Positions 50,399 to 59,667 are shown, counted from the stretch's first letter. The stretch: DNA of 64,000 nt from Planosporangium spinosum (GCF_049999945.1 NZ_JBLYUB010000003.1:1-64000); one strand, 5' to 3'. Notes: generated from the letters alone by a model not told the origin. Numbers and translations are program-made.

Positions 50399-50923
50399 TC
50401 AGGCGGGCGGCTCCTCGCCCAGAATGCCCGGTAGCTCATTCATCCAGTCGATGACCGCTTGCTCGTAGCGCAGGCCGAAGGCGAGGGTGGCGCGCTGGTA
50501 CCGGTCCAGCGGCAGGGTCGCCCCGGTGTCGCGGTACTCGCGCAGCCGCCGCTCGTGCGTCCGGCGCTGCTCGGCGACGAACTCCAGCAGCTCGTCCGGG
50601 TCGAGGTGGGCGCCGAACGCCAGGGTCAGCAGCAGCGGGTACCGGATCTGCTCGCCGCCCGGCGGCCTGCGGATCCAGTCCCGGAACGCCGCCCGCCCGG
50701 CCTCGGTGATCCGGTACGGCCGGCGCGAGCGCGGGCCGGTCTCGCCGACGGTGACCAACCCCCGGTCGGCGAGGCCGGCCAACTCCCGGTACACCTGGCT
50801 CTGGGTCAGGCTCCAGAAGTCGCCGATCAGCATCCGGGCGACCTTGACCAGGTCGTACCCGGTGAAGTCGCCCTCGTGCAGGAAGCCGAGCAGTGACGCC
50901 GACGTCGGGTTGAGGTCGGACAC
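50399..50923 (-). CDS. PadR-family regulator
   Basis: A 174-residue regulator with the PadR winged helix (LLGFLHEGDFTGYDLVKVAR, then FWSLTQSQVYRELAGLADRG), and a C-terminal helical PadR_C dimer domain. It is divergent from a small membrane protein gene that it likely represses. Start GTG 50923 with GAGGGGG upstream. Confidence 0.92.
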   Translation of the reverse strand: MSDLNPTSASLLGFLHEGDFTGYDLVKVARMLIGDFWSLTQSQVYRELAGLADRGLVTVGETGPRSRRPYRITEAGRAAFRDWIRRPPGGEQIRYPLLLTLAFGAHLDPDELLEFVAEQRRTHERRLREYRDTGATLPLDRYQRATLAFGLRYEQAVIDWMNELPGILGEEPPA

Positions 50924-50986
50924 GGTACCCCCTCTTGACATAGCACTGTGGAGGATAGAACATCGACGAAGGTTCCACTGTGTCAT

Positions 50987-51004
50987 GTCACTAGGTCATG
51001 TGAC
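50987..51004. promoter_or_regulatory. Candidate PadR operator
   Basis: Inverted repeat GTCAC-N8-GTGAC, embedded in direct repeats of TGTCAT, in the AT-richer gap between padR and the membrane protein gene. Confidence 0.6.
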
Positions 51005-51036
51005 TTTGTCATATCGTCGTGTCCTGCGGGGGTGCC

Positions 51037-51492
51037 ATGAGAACCGTCCTGCTCGCCGTCCACATCGCCGCCGGAGCAACCGGCCTCCTGCTCGGGCCGG
51101 CCATCATGCTGGCGCCCAAACGCCCCGGCTGGCACCCGCGGCTCGGCCTGGTATACCAGGCGCTCGTGGCGCTGCTCTGCCTCACCTCGATCGGCCTGGT
51201 CGCGTTCAAGCCCTGGCTGTGGTGGTTGGCGGTGATCGGCGTCGCCACCTGGGCCGTCGCCCTGGCCGGCTGGTGGATGCGCCGGCGCCGGCCGGCGGGA
51301 TGGCTGCCGATGCACATCTCGTTGATGTGCGGCTCCTACATCTCGTTCGTCACCGCGTTCCTCGTGGTCAACCTCGGCCTCGACTCGCCGGTGGCGTGGG
51401 TGCTCCCCACGGTCGTCGGCTCACCGCTGATCGCCCTCGCGGTGGTCCGCGCCACCGGCCGGTGGCGACCGCGCCGGGCGCCCGCGGCCTGA
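51037..51492 (+). CDS. Small integral membrane protein (DUF2306-like)
   Basis: A 151-residue protein with four hydrophobic segments (VHIAAGATGLLLGPAIMLAP, then VALLCLTSIGLVAF, WWLAVIGVATWAVALAGWW, and ISFVTAFLVVNLGL). It matches the small DUF2306-like membrane family, with conserved histidines in VHIAAG and PMHISLMCGSY that may hold heme or a metal. It starts at ATG 51037 (GGGGG site) or in frame at GTG 51019. It is controlled by the divergent PadR. Confidence 0.82.
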   Translation: MRTVLLAVHIAAGATGLLLGPAIMLAPKRPGWHPRLGLVYQALVALLCLTSIGLVAFKPWLWWLAVIGVATWAVALAGWWMRRRRPAGWLPMHISLMCGSYISFVTAFLVVNLGLDSPVAWVLPTVVGSPLIALAVVRATGRWRPRRAPAA

Positions 51493-51518
51493 TCGCTGGG
51501 CCGATCCGCCGGGCGCGG

Positions 51519-52955
51519 TCACCCCACCCCGGACAGGAACCGGTCGAGGACGCGTACCCCGAACATCAGCGCCTCGACCGGGACCCGTTCGTCGACGCCG
51601 TGGAACATCGCCCGGTAGTCGTAGCCGGCCGGCAGGCCCAGCGGCGCGAAGCCGTAGCCGGCGATGCCGAGCCGCGCGAACTGCTTGGCGTCGGTCCCGC
51701 CGGCCATGCAGTACGGCACGACGTGCCCGTCCGGGTCCTCGGCGCGCAGCGCGTCGGTCATCGCGGCCACGGTCGGGGTCGCCCACGGCGCCTCGAGGGG
51801 GACCTGTGAGTGCGTGTACTCCCAGTCCACCGCCGGTCCGGTCAGCGCGTCGAGGGTGGCCTCGAACTCGGCCAGGTGACCGGGCAGGACCCGGCCGTCC
51901 ACGTAACCGACAGCCTCGCCCGGGATGACGTTCACCTTGTACCCGGCCCGCAGGCCGGTCGGGTTGGCGCTGTTGCGCAGGCTCGCGGCGACCAGGTCGC
52001 CGGCGTTGCCGAGCGCCTCGACGAGCGCCACCACGCCGGCCTCGTCGAGCCCGGCGATGTCGAGAACCCCGCCGGCCGCGTCGACATCTCCGCTGGCTGC
52101 GGTGAGATCCCCGCCGGCCCGACCCAGTGCCGCCGCGACGCCGGCCAGGCAGGCGCGCACGGTGGGGATGAGCCGCACCGGCCACTCGTACTCCGCGATG
52201 CGCACGACGGCGGCGGCGAGCGTGGCCACGGCGTTGTCGGGGTTGGCGCGTGAGCCGTGGCCGGCCGTGCCGCGCGCGGTCAGCCTCAGCCAGGCGGTGC
52301 CGCGCTCGCCGGCCGCGACCGGGTACAGCCGGATACCGCCGGTGCGTAGGGTGCCGGTGTGCAAGGCGTAGCCGCCGGACTCGCCGATCGCCTCGGTACA
52401 GCCGGCGAACAGGTCGGCGTGGCGGGACACGAGGAAGTCCGCGCCGTACGCGGCGGTGTCCTCCTCGTCGGCGGTGAAGGCCAGAACCAGGTCACGGCGA
52501 GGCCGGCGGCCATGGCGGGCCCAGGCGCGCATCAGCGCCACGACCATCGCGTCGGTGTTCTTCATGTCGACCGCGCCGCGCCCCCAGATCACCCCGTCGG
52601 CGACCTCCCCGGAGGTGGGCGGCACCCGCCACTCGGCCGGGTCGGCCGGTACGACGTCGAGGTGGCCGTGCACGAGCAGGGCGGGCCGGTCCGGTTCGGT
52701 ACCACTGATCCGGGCGACGACGTTGGCCCGGCCGGGCGCGGACTCCAGGACGACCGGGTCGAGCCCGGCCTCGGCCAGCAGCCCGGCCACGTACTCGGCG
52801 GCGGGGCGTTCGCGGCCGTCACCGCCGCCACGGTTGGTGGTGTCGATCCGGATCAGGTCCGAACAGAACCGGACCACCTCGTCGGCGAGCAGCGGATCCG
52901 TGCGTACGGCGTCGTCCGGCGGTCCGGCCGGGCCGCCGTCTCGGAGTTCAGCCAC
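51519..52955 (-). CDS. M20-family metallopeptidase
   Basis: A 478-residue dinuclear zinc peptidase of the M20 family. It has LLVHGHLDVVPAD (metal His and catalytic Asp), DMKNT, ADEED (Glu pair) and the lid domain with TAGHGSR. It cleaves dipeptides or N-acyl amino acids in the cytoplasm. Start GTG 52955. It follows the M55 gene by 11 bases and is transcribed with it. An insert (GDLTAASGDVDAAGG) near residue 285 is unusual. Confidence 0.92.
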   Translation of the reverse strand: MAELRDGGPAGPPDDAVRTDPLLADEVVRFCSDLIRIDTTNRGGGDGRERPAAEYVAGLLAEAGLDPVVLESAPGRANVVARISGTEPDRPALLVHGHLDVVPADPAEWRVPPTSGEVADGVIWGRGAVDMKNTDAMVVALMRAWARHGRRPRRDLVLAFTADEEDTAAYGADFLVSRHADLFAGCTEAIGESGGYALHTGTLRTGGIRLYPVAAGERGTAWLRLTARGTAGHGSRANPDNAVATLAAAVVRIAEYEWPVRLIPTVRACLAGVAAALGRAGGDLTAASGDVDAAGGVLDIAGLDEAGVVALVEALGNAGDLVAASLRNSANPTGLRAGYKVNVIPGEAVGYVDGRVLPGHLAEFEATLDALTGPAVDWEYTHSQVPLEAPWATPTVAAMTDALRAEDPDGHVVPYCMAGGTDAKQFARLGIAGYGFAPLGLPAGYDYRAMFHGVDERVPVEALMFGVRVLDRFLSGVG

Positions 52956-52966
52956 GGTGGTCCTGG

Positions 52967-53800
52967 TCAGCCATAGTGGTCCTCGATCGCCGCGTACGCC
53001 ATCGTGGTCACCGTCTTGAAGCAGCGGATCAGGTCGTACGCGCTCGCGCTGCGGTAGGCGACCCGGCGCACACCAACCCGCCGCACACCCGGTACCAGCG
53101 CCGTCGCGGCCGCCAGGTGCGCGGCGTCGAACTCGACCTCCACCTCGTAGCCGTGCCCGTCCACGGGCTCGTGGCGGGTCGCCAGGGACACCGCCTCCGT
53201 CGCGGCGGCCCGGATCGCGGTCCGGGTGACGCCGGGCGGCCGGCACACCGCGGCGTACCGGCTGACGCAGTCCTTGACCGCGACGGTACGGGCCGCCGGG
53301 GCGTACCCGCCGGCGTCGAGGCAGGTGCGGTCGTCGCCGGTGACCAGGACGACGGGTACCCCGTACTCGGCGGCGACCAGCGCGTTGAGGCGGCCCTCGC
53401 TGGCCGGTTCGCCGTCCACCCACACGCCGGTGATCGAGTTCGCCAGGTACGTGTGCGCCAGGACGCCCTCGCTGCCCGCGCCCGTGTGGTACCCGACGAA
53501 CGCCACCCCCGACACGGCCGGGTCCTGGATCCCCTCGACCATGGTCAGGTCCTTGTGCCGGCCGGTGAGCAGGACCGCCCGCTCGTCCAGGTCCTCCAGC
53601 AGCAGGTTGCGCATCGTCGCGTGGGCCTCGTTGACGACGACCTCGTCGGCGCCACCGTCGAAGAACCCGGCGACCGCCGCGTTGACGTCGGAGGTGAACA
53701 TCACCCGGCACCGCTGCCACTGTTCGGTACCGGGCTCGACGTCGGCCGGCCAGGTCACGCCGGTCGCGCCCTCCATGTCCGCCGAGATCAGGATCCGCAT
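52967..53800 (-). CDS. M55-family D-aminopeptidase (DppA-like)
   Basis: A 277-residue metalloenzyme of the DppA family. It begins MRILISADMEGATGV (metal ligands Asp8 and Glu10), with VVVNEAHATMRNLL and VGYHTGAGSEGVLAH (metal His). DppA frees D-alanine from D-Ala-D-Ala-type peptides. It starts at ATG 53800, though GTG 53815, overlapping the upstream stop, is also in frame. Neighbours (C39-like, M20) suggest turnover of wall peptides or D-amino acid peptides. Confidence 0.92.
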   Translation of the reverse strand: MRILISADMEGATGVTWPADVEPGTEQWQRCRVMFTSDVNAAVAGFFDGGADEVVVNEAHATMRNLLLEDLDERAVLLTGRHKDLTMVEGIQDPAVSGVAFVGYHTGAGSEGVLAHTYLANSITGVWVDGEPASEGRLNALVAAEYGVPVVLVTGDDRTCLDAGGYAPAARTVAVKDCVSRYAAVCRPPGVTRTAIRAAATEAVSLATRHEPVDGHGYEVEVEFDAAHLAAATALVPGVRRVGVRRVAYRSASAYDLIRCFKTVTTMAYAAIEDHYG

Positions 53801-53811
53801 GACCGGGGCGC

Positions 53812-55140
53812 TCACCAGGACGGGTTGGCCCGGTCGACGACCGGCGGCAGCGGCTTGAGGTGCGGTTTGATCAGGTACGCGATGCCGCCCGAGCCGTGCC
53901 CGGTCGATCCGTCGGGACGGGTGTACGTGGTGCGCAGCCACACGTTCTCGAACTGCCGACGCGGGTACACGTGGCGGACCGCCGGGTCCGACGGCGAGGC
54001 GGGGTCGTTGACCACGACGTCGCCGGACCGGGTGAACCCGACGACGACCCACAGGTGGCCGTTGGTGCGGTAGTCCGCGCCGTCGATCTCGCCGCGCTGG
54101 AACGACTGCGACGTGATCACCGGGATGCCGGCGGCGATGAGGCGTTCCAGCTCGTCGAGGGAGCGCAGCTGGACGACCTGGCCGTCGAGGCCGTAGCTGG
54201 AGGCGTAGGCGGTGTTGAACGGCCAGTTGCCGGTGCCCTGGTAGGCGTAGTCGTAGGTGCCGCGCGCCGCGACGTCGACGCTCGGGTCGGCGTACGCCGG
54301 GTCCACTTCGGACAACTGCTCCCGGCTCGGGTGCGCGCCCCAGTACTCCACGACCATCTCCGTCGAGGTCGGACTGCACCACGCCTCGCCGCCGCCGTCC
54401 CACTGCGGGTACTCCCCGGCGTGGATGTTCTGGGAGTAGCGGGGGACCGCCAGCTCGATTCCGGCCTTCGACGCCGGTCCCGGCTCGCTGGCCGCGACCC
54501 CGGCCCGGGCCGGTAGGGCGGAGGCGAACGCGCCGAGCTGCCACAGTCGGGGCGAGGTCGGCGTGCCCGCCGTCCGGTACAGCGTCACGCGAAGCCGGTA
54601 GGCGTGCACGCTGTGGCTGGCGGAGGTGCTGAAGGTGTCGGTGTCGACCGTGCCGTAGGGCGGGGCGTCCGGGCTGACCGAGATGCGGCGGATGTCGGCG
54701 TCCCCGGAGGCCCAGCGGCCCATGTCCAGCCAGCCGGTGGTGGCACCATCCTCCATCGTGGCGTTGAGCTCCACTGCCAGCCACGTACCGGCCGGGGTCT
54801 TCGCGCTCCACGACGACACCAGCTCGGTCGCGCCGAAACCCAACCGGTGCAGCGGCGAGGTCCAGGTGCTGTACTCGTACACGGCGTCGGTGCCCAGGTG
54901 CGGGTCGTGGTAGGTGGTGGTGCCGGCCGGCCGGGTCATCACGATGCCCAGCCGTGGTCCGGGTACGGCGAGCACGCCGTCGGCGGTGCCGGCGACGAAG
55001 TCGGTGGTGGTGGTCCAGGCGTGGAACTCGGTACGCGGGGCGGTCGGTGTGGTGGTGGCGGCTGCCGCGCTCGCGCTGCCCGCGAGGAGGCCCGCCGCGG
55101 TGGCCGCGACGGCGGCGGCCCGGTACGGCTTGCCCTGCAT
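53812..55140 (-). CDS. Secreted C39-like cysteine peptidase
   Basis: A 442-residue protein with signal peptide (residues 1-27), an N-terminal beta-rich domain (about 30-200) and a C39_2-type domain with Cys255 in GEAWCSPTS and His362 in TNGHLWVVVGF, plus a DPAS loop for the Asp. The papain-like fold probably cleaves peptide or peptidoglycan links outside the cell. It is first of three peptidase genes reading leftward. Start ATG 55140. Confidence 0.88.
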   Translation of the reverse strand: MQGKPYRAAAVAATAAGLLAGSASAAAATTTPTAPRTEFHAWTTTTDFVAGTADGVLAVPGPRLGIVMTRPAGTTTYHDPHLGTDAVYEYSTWTSPLHRLGFGATELVSSWSAKTPAGTWLAVELNATMEDGATTGWLDMGRWASGDADIRRISVSPDAPPYGTVDTDTFSTSASHSVHAYRLRVTLYRTAGTPTSPRLWQLGAFASALPARAGVAASEPGPASKAGIELAVPRYSQNIHAGEYPQWDGGGEAWCSPTSTEMVVEYWGAHPSREQLSEVDPAYADPSVDVAARGTYDYAYQGTGNWPFNTAYASSYGLDGQVVQLRSLDELERLIAAGIPVITSQSFQRGEIDGADYRTNGHLWVVVGFTRSGDVVVNDPASPSDPAVRHVYPRRQFENVWLRTTYTRPDGSTGHGSGGIAYLIKPHLKPLPPVVDRANPSW

Positions 55141-55370
55141 GGGATCTCCCTCATCGATACGCCGGTGTCATGACTATCGATGTGTACGGGGAACCGGTCA
55201 AGACCGGGCTTTGATTCTTGTGGATTTTGTTGGCTGGGGTGGCGACCGCGGTGCCGGGCAGGTGTCGCCGGGCGCGTGGATTCCGCGCCCGGCCACGCTC
55301 CTCTAGTATCGGCGCACACTCTCGTTGGCTGGCCCGACGGCCCGACGTTCGCGAGTCGAAGGGATGCGCA

Positions 55371-56465
55371 ATGCCCGGCACGACCCATGGCCCGTCGGCC
55401 CGGCCGGACGGACCGCGGGGCCTCGGCATCGACGCTGACGGCCCAACGGTGGTCGGGGCGGACGCCGCCGGACCTACGGTCGGCGGGGCCGCTCTCGACC
55501 GCGCCCTGGTGCTCGGCGTCGACGCCGACAGCGCGCTCGTCGAGGCGGTGCTGGCGACCGTGGACGGTGCACCGGTGGGCACCGGCCGGTCCGGGTCGGC
55601 CAACCCCACCGCCCTTCCCGTCGCCGAGGTCGCCGATCACCTCGGGGCCGCGGTCAGGCAGGCCCTGTCCGGTGTCGACCCGGCCGCCGTGCGCGGCGTG
55701 GTCGTCGGCGCCGCCGGGGTGCTGCGCTTCTCCCGCGGCGCCTCCGCCGACGCGCTGGCGCAGGTGTGGGCATCGGCCGGTCTGACCTGCCCGGTGCGGA
55801 TCGTGGCCGACGCGGTGACCGCCTTCGCCGCCGGTACGCCGGAGCCGGCCGGCTCGGTCCTGATCGCCGGTGCCGGGGCGATCGCCGCCCACATCGACGG
55901 CGAGGAGGTCACCGATCGCATCGACGGCAACGGTTGGCTCGTCGGCGACGACGGCTCCGGCTTCTGGATCGGCCGGCAGGCGGTGCGGGCGGTCTTCGCC
56001 GCTCTCGACCGGCGCGGTGAACCGACCCTGCTGCGCCACGCCGTGCTGGCGGCGCTGACCGGCCACGACGACGTACCGGCCGACCCGGTCGAACAGGTCG
56101 AGGTGCTGCGCCACGCCGTCTACGACGGACCGCCGATCACCCTGGCCGGCCTGGCGCCCCTGGTGCCGGCCGCGGCGGAGGCGGGCGACCGGGTCGCCCA
56201 GCGCATCGTCGACCGGGCCGTCACGCTGCTGGTGGACACCGCTACCGCGCTGGCCGGCGACGACCCGGCCGAACCGCTCGTCCTGGCCGGCTCGCTGCTG
56301 GGGCGCGGCAGTCTGATCGGCCGGGAGGTCGCGCGGCGCCTGGCCGACCACCACGGCGGCCAGCCGGTGCACGCCGAGAAGCCGGCCGGGGGAGCGGCGT
56401 GGCTGGCCGCGAAGCGGCTCAACCCCGACCTCCGGGTCGACGCGCACACCCGGCTCACCGGCTGA
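55371..56465 (+). CDS. BadF/BadG-type (N-acetylglucosamine-like) kinase with degenerate phosphate loop
   Basis: A 364-residue member of the BadF/BadG/BcrA/BcrD ATPase family. GRSGSANPTALP, ADAVTAFAAGTPE, AGAGAIAAHIDG and GDDGSGFWIGRQAV are typical of the N-acetylglucosamine kinase group. The first phosphate-binding motif, usually DGGGTxT, here reads VLGVDADSALVEAV (residues 47-60). Just before it, two Ala/Asp-rich copies (GIDADGPTVVGADAAGP) extend the N-terminus. Activity is therefore doubtful. Start ATG 55371 behind GAAGGGA; TAGTAT at 55304 may be its -10 box. Confidence 0.85.
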   Translation: MPGTTHGPSARPDGPRGLGIDADGPTVVGADAAGPTVGGAALDRALVLGVDADSALVEAVLATVDGAPVGTGRSGSANPTALPVAEVADHLGAAVRQALSGVDPAAVRGVVVGAAGVLRFSRGASADALAQVWASAGLTCPVRIVADAVTAFAAGTPEPAGSVLIAGAGAIAAHIDGEEVTDRIDGNGWLVGDDGSGFWIGRQAVRAVFAALDRRGEPTLLRHAVLAALTGHDDVPADPVEQVEVLRHAVYDGPPITLAGLAPLVPAAAEAGDRVAQRIVDRAVTLLVDTATALAGDDPAEPLVLAGSLLGRGSLIGREVARRLADHHGGQPVHAEKPAGGAAWLAAKRLNPDLRVDAHTRLTG

Positions 56466-56545
56466 GCCGTACTGGCCGGGGCGCCGTGGCTGAGCCTGCC
56501 GCCTTGCGGCTGCCGGCCCTCCGTCGATGCGGACCCGACCTGCCG

Positions 56546-57808
56546 TCAGCCCAGCACCGGCTCCGCGACCCGGGCTGTCCGTACCCGCTGCGGGTGGTCA
56601 CCGACCGGGATCCGGGCCACCTCCTGTTCGGTGGCGTAGGAGATGACCGACAGGGTGTCGTCACCGGCGACCGACACGTAGCAGTAGCGGCCGTCGGCGC
56701 TGCTCGTCGCCCAGTACGTCCGGGCGCCGAGGGGAAGGATCCGGTGGCTGAACGACGGGCGCGAGACGATCGCCGCGTAGTTCGACATCGTGCCGGCGAC
56801 GCAGAGCTTCGTGCCGTCGCCGCTGAGCGCGATCCCGTGGTGGGCGGAGTCGAGAATGTACTCGTCGCGGCGCAGCTTCGCGGTCTCCTCGGGTACCGGC
56901 AGTTGCGCCACCCGCGTGACCCGGTCGGCCTGGAGGTCGTACTCGACGAAGCCGTGCAGGAACGACACCTGCAGGTAGGCGAAGCGCCCGTCGGCGGTCA
57001 GGGCCATCGGCCGGACCGCCGCGCTCATCCCGGGCATCCCGAACTCGCGGAGCTTGTCGCCCATGTTGACGGTGCGCAGGACCTGGAGCGTGTGCGCGTC
57101 GACGATCTCGAAGACGCGCTCACCCTTGGTCCAGTCCAGCCACGGTTCGTCCAGGGCGGTGTACACGGCGCCGATGCTGGCATGGAAGATCTTGCTGCCG
57201 TCCCGGGAGTACGTGTTCTCGTGCGGTGAGTCGCCGGACGGGAAGGTCCCGGTGATCCGTCCGGTCGCGGTGTCGAGCACGTCGACGACCTTGGCGGTGG
57301 ACGCGGAGACCGCCAGCCGGGTGCCGTCCGGCGAGATCGCCATGTGGTCGGCGCGCTGCCCGTCGACCCTCGTGCGCCACCGGATCTGGCCGGTACCCAG
57401 GTCGATCGCGACCACGTCGCCGAAGCTGGGGCGCGACGCGTACAGGAGGTGACCGTCGTTGGAGGCGTACAGGTCGTCGACGAACTGGTCGTGTCCCTCG
57501 CCGATCTGGGTGCGGACGAACAGGAACGCCGCCAGCCGTACCGGGTCGAACGTGATCTCGGCCAGCCGCTGGTCGCGGTCGGGAATCACGTCGACCCGGC
57601 ACAGGCGCTGATAGGTACGGGCGTCGACGATGTCGGCGGTACCGTCCCAGTTGTTGCCGACCAGGAGGACATCGCGCATCGTTTCGGCGCTGGCGGCCGG
57701 GGCGGGTGCCGGTGCTGTCGCGGGGCCGGGGACCGGCCCGAGCACCAGGGGCAGCGCGCCGACGGCCAGGATCCAGGGGTGGGTGGCTCTCACTCTCCGA
57801 CGTCCCAT
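56546..57808 (-). CDS. Secreted YncE-like beta-propeller protein
   Basis: A 420-residue exported protein with signal peptide (residues 1-40) and a seven-blade-type propeller, seen in repeats such as HMAISPDGTRLAVSASTAKV and GIALSGDGTKLCVAGTMSN and a C-terminal YVSVAGDDTLSVISY. Such YVTN/YncE-type proteins bind ligands but have no known enzyme activity. It starts at ATG 57808, with GGAAGG 11 bases before. An AT-rich palindrome lies 94 bases upstream. Confidence 0.88.
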   Translation of the reverse strand: MGRRRVRATHPWILAVGALPLVLGPVPGPATAPAPAPAASAETMRDVLLVGNNWDGTADIVDARTYQRLCRVDVIPDRDQRLAEITFDPVRLAAFLFVRTQIGEGHDQFVDDLYASNDGHLLYASRPSFGDVVAIDLGTGQIRWRTRVDGQRADHMAISPDGTRLAVSASTAKVVDVLDTATGRITGTFPSGDSPHENTYSRDGSKIFHASIGAVYTALDEPWLDWTKGERVFEIVDAHTLQVLRTVNMGDKLREFGMPGMSAAVRPMALTADGRFAYLQVSFLHGFVEYDLQADRVTRVAQLPVPEETAKLRRDEYILDSAHHGIALSGDGTKLCVAGTMSNYAAIVSRPSFSHRILPLGARTYWATSSADGRYCYVSVAGDDTLSVISYATEQEVARIPVGDHPQRVRTARVAEPVLG

Positions 57809-58089
57809 GGCATTGGTGCCTTCCGAGATCGTGCGGCCGCTTCCCGGCGGGCAGAACGCGATCTGCGGGACTCCGACCGCGAGTGGGTGCCAAAAGCATA
57901 GATGAATATCATTCATTTCTCTACCGGTGCGCTCCCTTTCGTGACCGCTGGTCACCGCGCTCGTCGAGCTGTCGCGCTCGTTGCTCCACTGAGATCGTTG
58001 ATTCGCCGCGCTCATTGACCCACCGCGTCCGTCGTTCCGGCCTCGGTCGGTACGGAGCCGGGCCGGCGCGACTCGGCTACCGTTGCGGC
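57809..58089. promoter_or_regulatory. Divergent promoter region propeller / DUF1232 gene
   Basis: The 281-base gap has no gene I can support. Leftward, TATGCT (57900-57895) is a plausible -10 box for the propeller gene, directly beside the palindrome at 57902-57916. Confidence 0.5.
57902..57916. promoter_or_regulatory. AT-rich Fur/Zur-like palindrome
   Basis: ATGAAT-ATC-ATTCAT is a perfect inverted repeat and the most AT-rich spot of the area. It resembles binding sites of Fur/Zur-type metal regulators (TGAAAATCATTTTCA-like) and would overlap the -35 region of the propeller gene promoter. Confidence 0.55.
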
Positions 58090-58449
58090 ATGTCACGAGA
58101 GGCATGGATCGCGGTCATCGTGCTCGTCGGCATCGTGGCCGTCGCGACGCTCGCCGGCACCGTCGTACTGGCCATCAAGGTGTTCCGGACCCGCAGGCTG
58201 CTGGGCGAACTGGGCGCGGGCGGGAAGGTCGCCTTCTACGGCGCGCTGCTCTACACGATCCTGCCGGTCGACCTGCTGCCCGACCCGATCTACCTCGACG
58301 ACATGGGCGTCCTGGCGGGCGCGCTCCTCTACCTGACCCGGCTGGTCCACAAACGGCGAGCGGCGCAGCAGGCGGCCGTGCGCGGCGCCGTGGGGCGGCC
58401 TCCGGTTCCGCCGTATCCCCAGCGACCCGGCATGCCACCCCGCCGCTGA
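58090..58449 (+). CDS. DUF1232 (YkvA-like) membrane protein
   Basis: A 119-residue protein with a transmembrane segment (AWIAVIVLVGIVAVATLAGT), then the DUF1232 core KVAFYGALLYTILPVDLLPD, whose PxDLxPD is the signature. A Pro-rich tail ends it. The function of the family is unknown. Start ATG 58090. Confidence 0.85.
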   Translation: MSREAWIAVIVLVGIVAVATLAGTVVLAIKVFRTRRLLGELGAGGKVAFYGALLYTILPVDLLPDPIYLDDMGVLAGALLYLTRLVHKRRAAQQAAVRGAVGRPPVPPYPQRPGMPPRR

Positions 58450-58472
58450 CCTGCGACCGCTCGGTCCCCGCC

Positions 58473-58491
58473 GCCGGCCTCTTCGGCCGGC
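58473..58491. terminator. Terminator between convergent DUF1232 and ABC genes
   Basis: Perfect 7-bp arms GCCGGCC / GGCCGGC with a five-base loop, between two convergent stop codons. Confidence 0.6.
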
Positions 58492-58542
58492 CTGACGAAG
58501 TAACCGATGTCGACCCGGCATGCCCCGGGGTCTGTCGTCGCA

Positions 58543-59667
58543 TCAGTGTTGCGGATCAACGGCACCGCACGCCGAGGTGTCACCCGACGTGGTGGCATCC
58601 GTCGAGGTGACACCCGTCGGGGTGGCCTCCGATGAGGTCACCGCGTGACAGGCCACCTGTGCACCGGCCCCACCCGCCAGTACCGGCAGCTCGCGGCCGG
58701 TGCACGCGGTGATGATCCCGGTCGCTTCGGCGCGACCGGAGGCCACCACCGGACAGCGGGGGTGGAAGCGGCAGCCGGCCGGAATGTCGGTGGGATCGGG
58801 TGTCTCACCGGCGAGGATGGTGGGCTCGGCGGCGCCGACGACGGACAGCAGCGCCCTCGTGTACGGGTGCTCCGGGGCGACCAGCACCTTCTCGACCGGT
58901 CCGGTCTCGACGATCCGGCCCAGGTACATGACGGCGACCCGGTCGGCGATGTTCCACGCCAGGCCGAGGTCGTGGGTGACGACGAGGGCCGACAGGCCGG
59001 TCTCGTCGCGCAGTCGCAGCAGCAGCGACAGGATCTCACCGCGTACCGACGCGTCCAGCGAGGCGACCGGTTCGTCGGCGACGAGGACGGCCGGGTCGAG
59101 TACCAGCGCTCCGGCGATGACGACGCGCTGGCGCTGACCACCGGACAGCTCGTGGGGGTACCGCAGGAAGAACCGCTCGGCCGGCCGCAGCCCCGCGCGG
59201 GACAGCGCGTCGGCGACCTTCGCGCGCTCGTCGGGGAACGTGCCGAGCGCGGTGTGGCCGTGGATGCGTAGCCCTTCGGCGACGGCCTCGTACACGGTGT
59301 GCCGCGGGTTGAGCGACCCGCTGGGGTCCTGGAGGACGAGTTGGACGTGGCGGCGGTACGCCTTCAGATCGCGCGCGGCGTAGCGGATCGGTTCGCCGCG
59401 GTGGAGAACCCGGCCGCGGGCCGGCTTCTCCAGGCCGAGCAGCGTACGGGCCAGCGTGGTCTTGCCGCACCCCGACTCGCCCACCAGTGCGACGATCTCG
59501 CCGGAGGCCACGTCGAGGTTCACCCCGTCGACCGCGCGGGCGACGTCGTGCCGGGCCGGGGACGTCACACGGCGGGTCCGGGACGTCGCGTGCCGAGCGG
59601 GAAACGTCACGTGCAGGTCGCGGGCGCTCAGGATCGGTCCCGGTGCGGTCGGTCCCGGTGCGGTCAT
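58543..59667 (-). CDS. Oligopeptide ABC transporter ATPase (OppF type)
   Basis: A 374-residue ATPase with GESGCGKTTLARTLLG (Walker A), LSGGQRQRVVIAGAL (signature), VLVADEPVASLD (Walker B) and switch His in VVTHDLG. The oligopeptide-type C-terminal extension, with cysteines in RFHPRCP that in relatives bind an iron-sulfur cluster, is present. The N-terminus has ARHATSRTRRVTSPARH-like repeats, and the C-terminus ends in degenerate TSTDATTSGDTS repeats. It is last in the operon. Start ATG 59667, ATGA overlap. Confidence 0.93.
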   Translation of the reverse strand: MTAPGPTAPGPILSARDLHVTFPARHATSRTRRVTSPARHDVARAVDGVNLDVASGEIVALVGESGCGKTTLARTLLGLEKPARGRVLHRGEPIRYAARDLKAYRRHVQLVLQDPSGSLNPRHTVYEAVAEGLRIHGHTALGTFPDERAKVADALSRAGLRPAERFFLRYPHELSGGQRQRVVIAGALVLDPAVLVADEPVASLDASVRGEILSLLLRLRDETGLSALVVTHDLGLAWNIADRVAVMYLGRIVETGPVEKVLVAPEHPYTRALLSVVGAAEPTILAGETPDPTDIPAGCRFHPRCPVVASGRAEATGIITACTGRELPVLAGGAGAQVACHAVTSSEATPTGVTSTDATTSGDTSACGAVDPQH

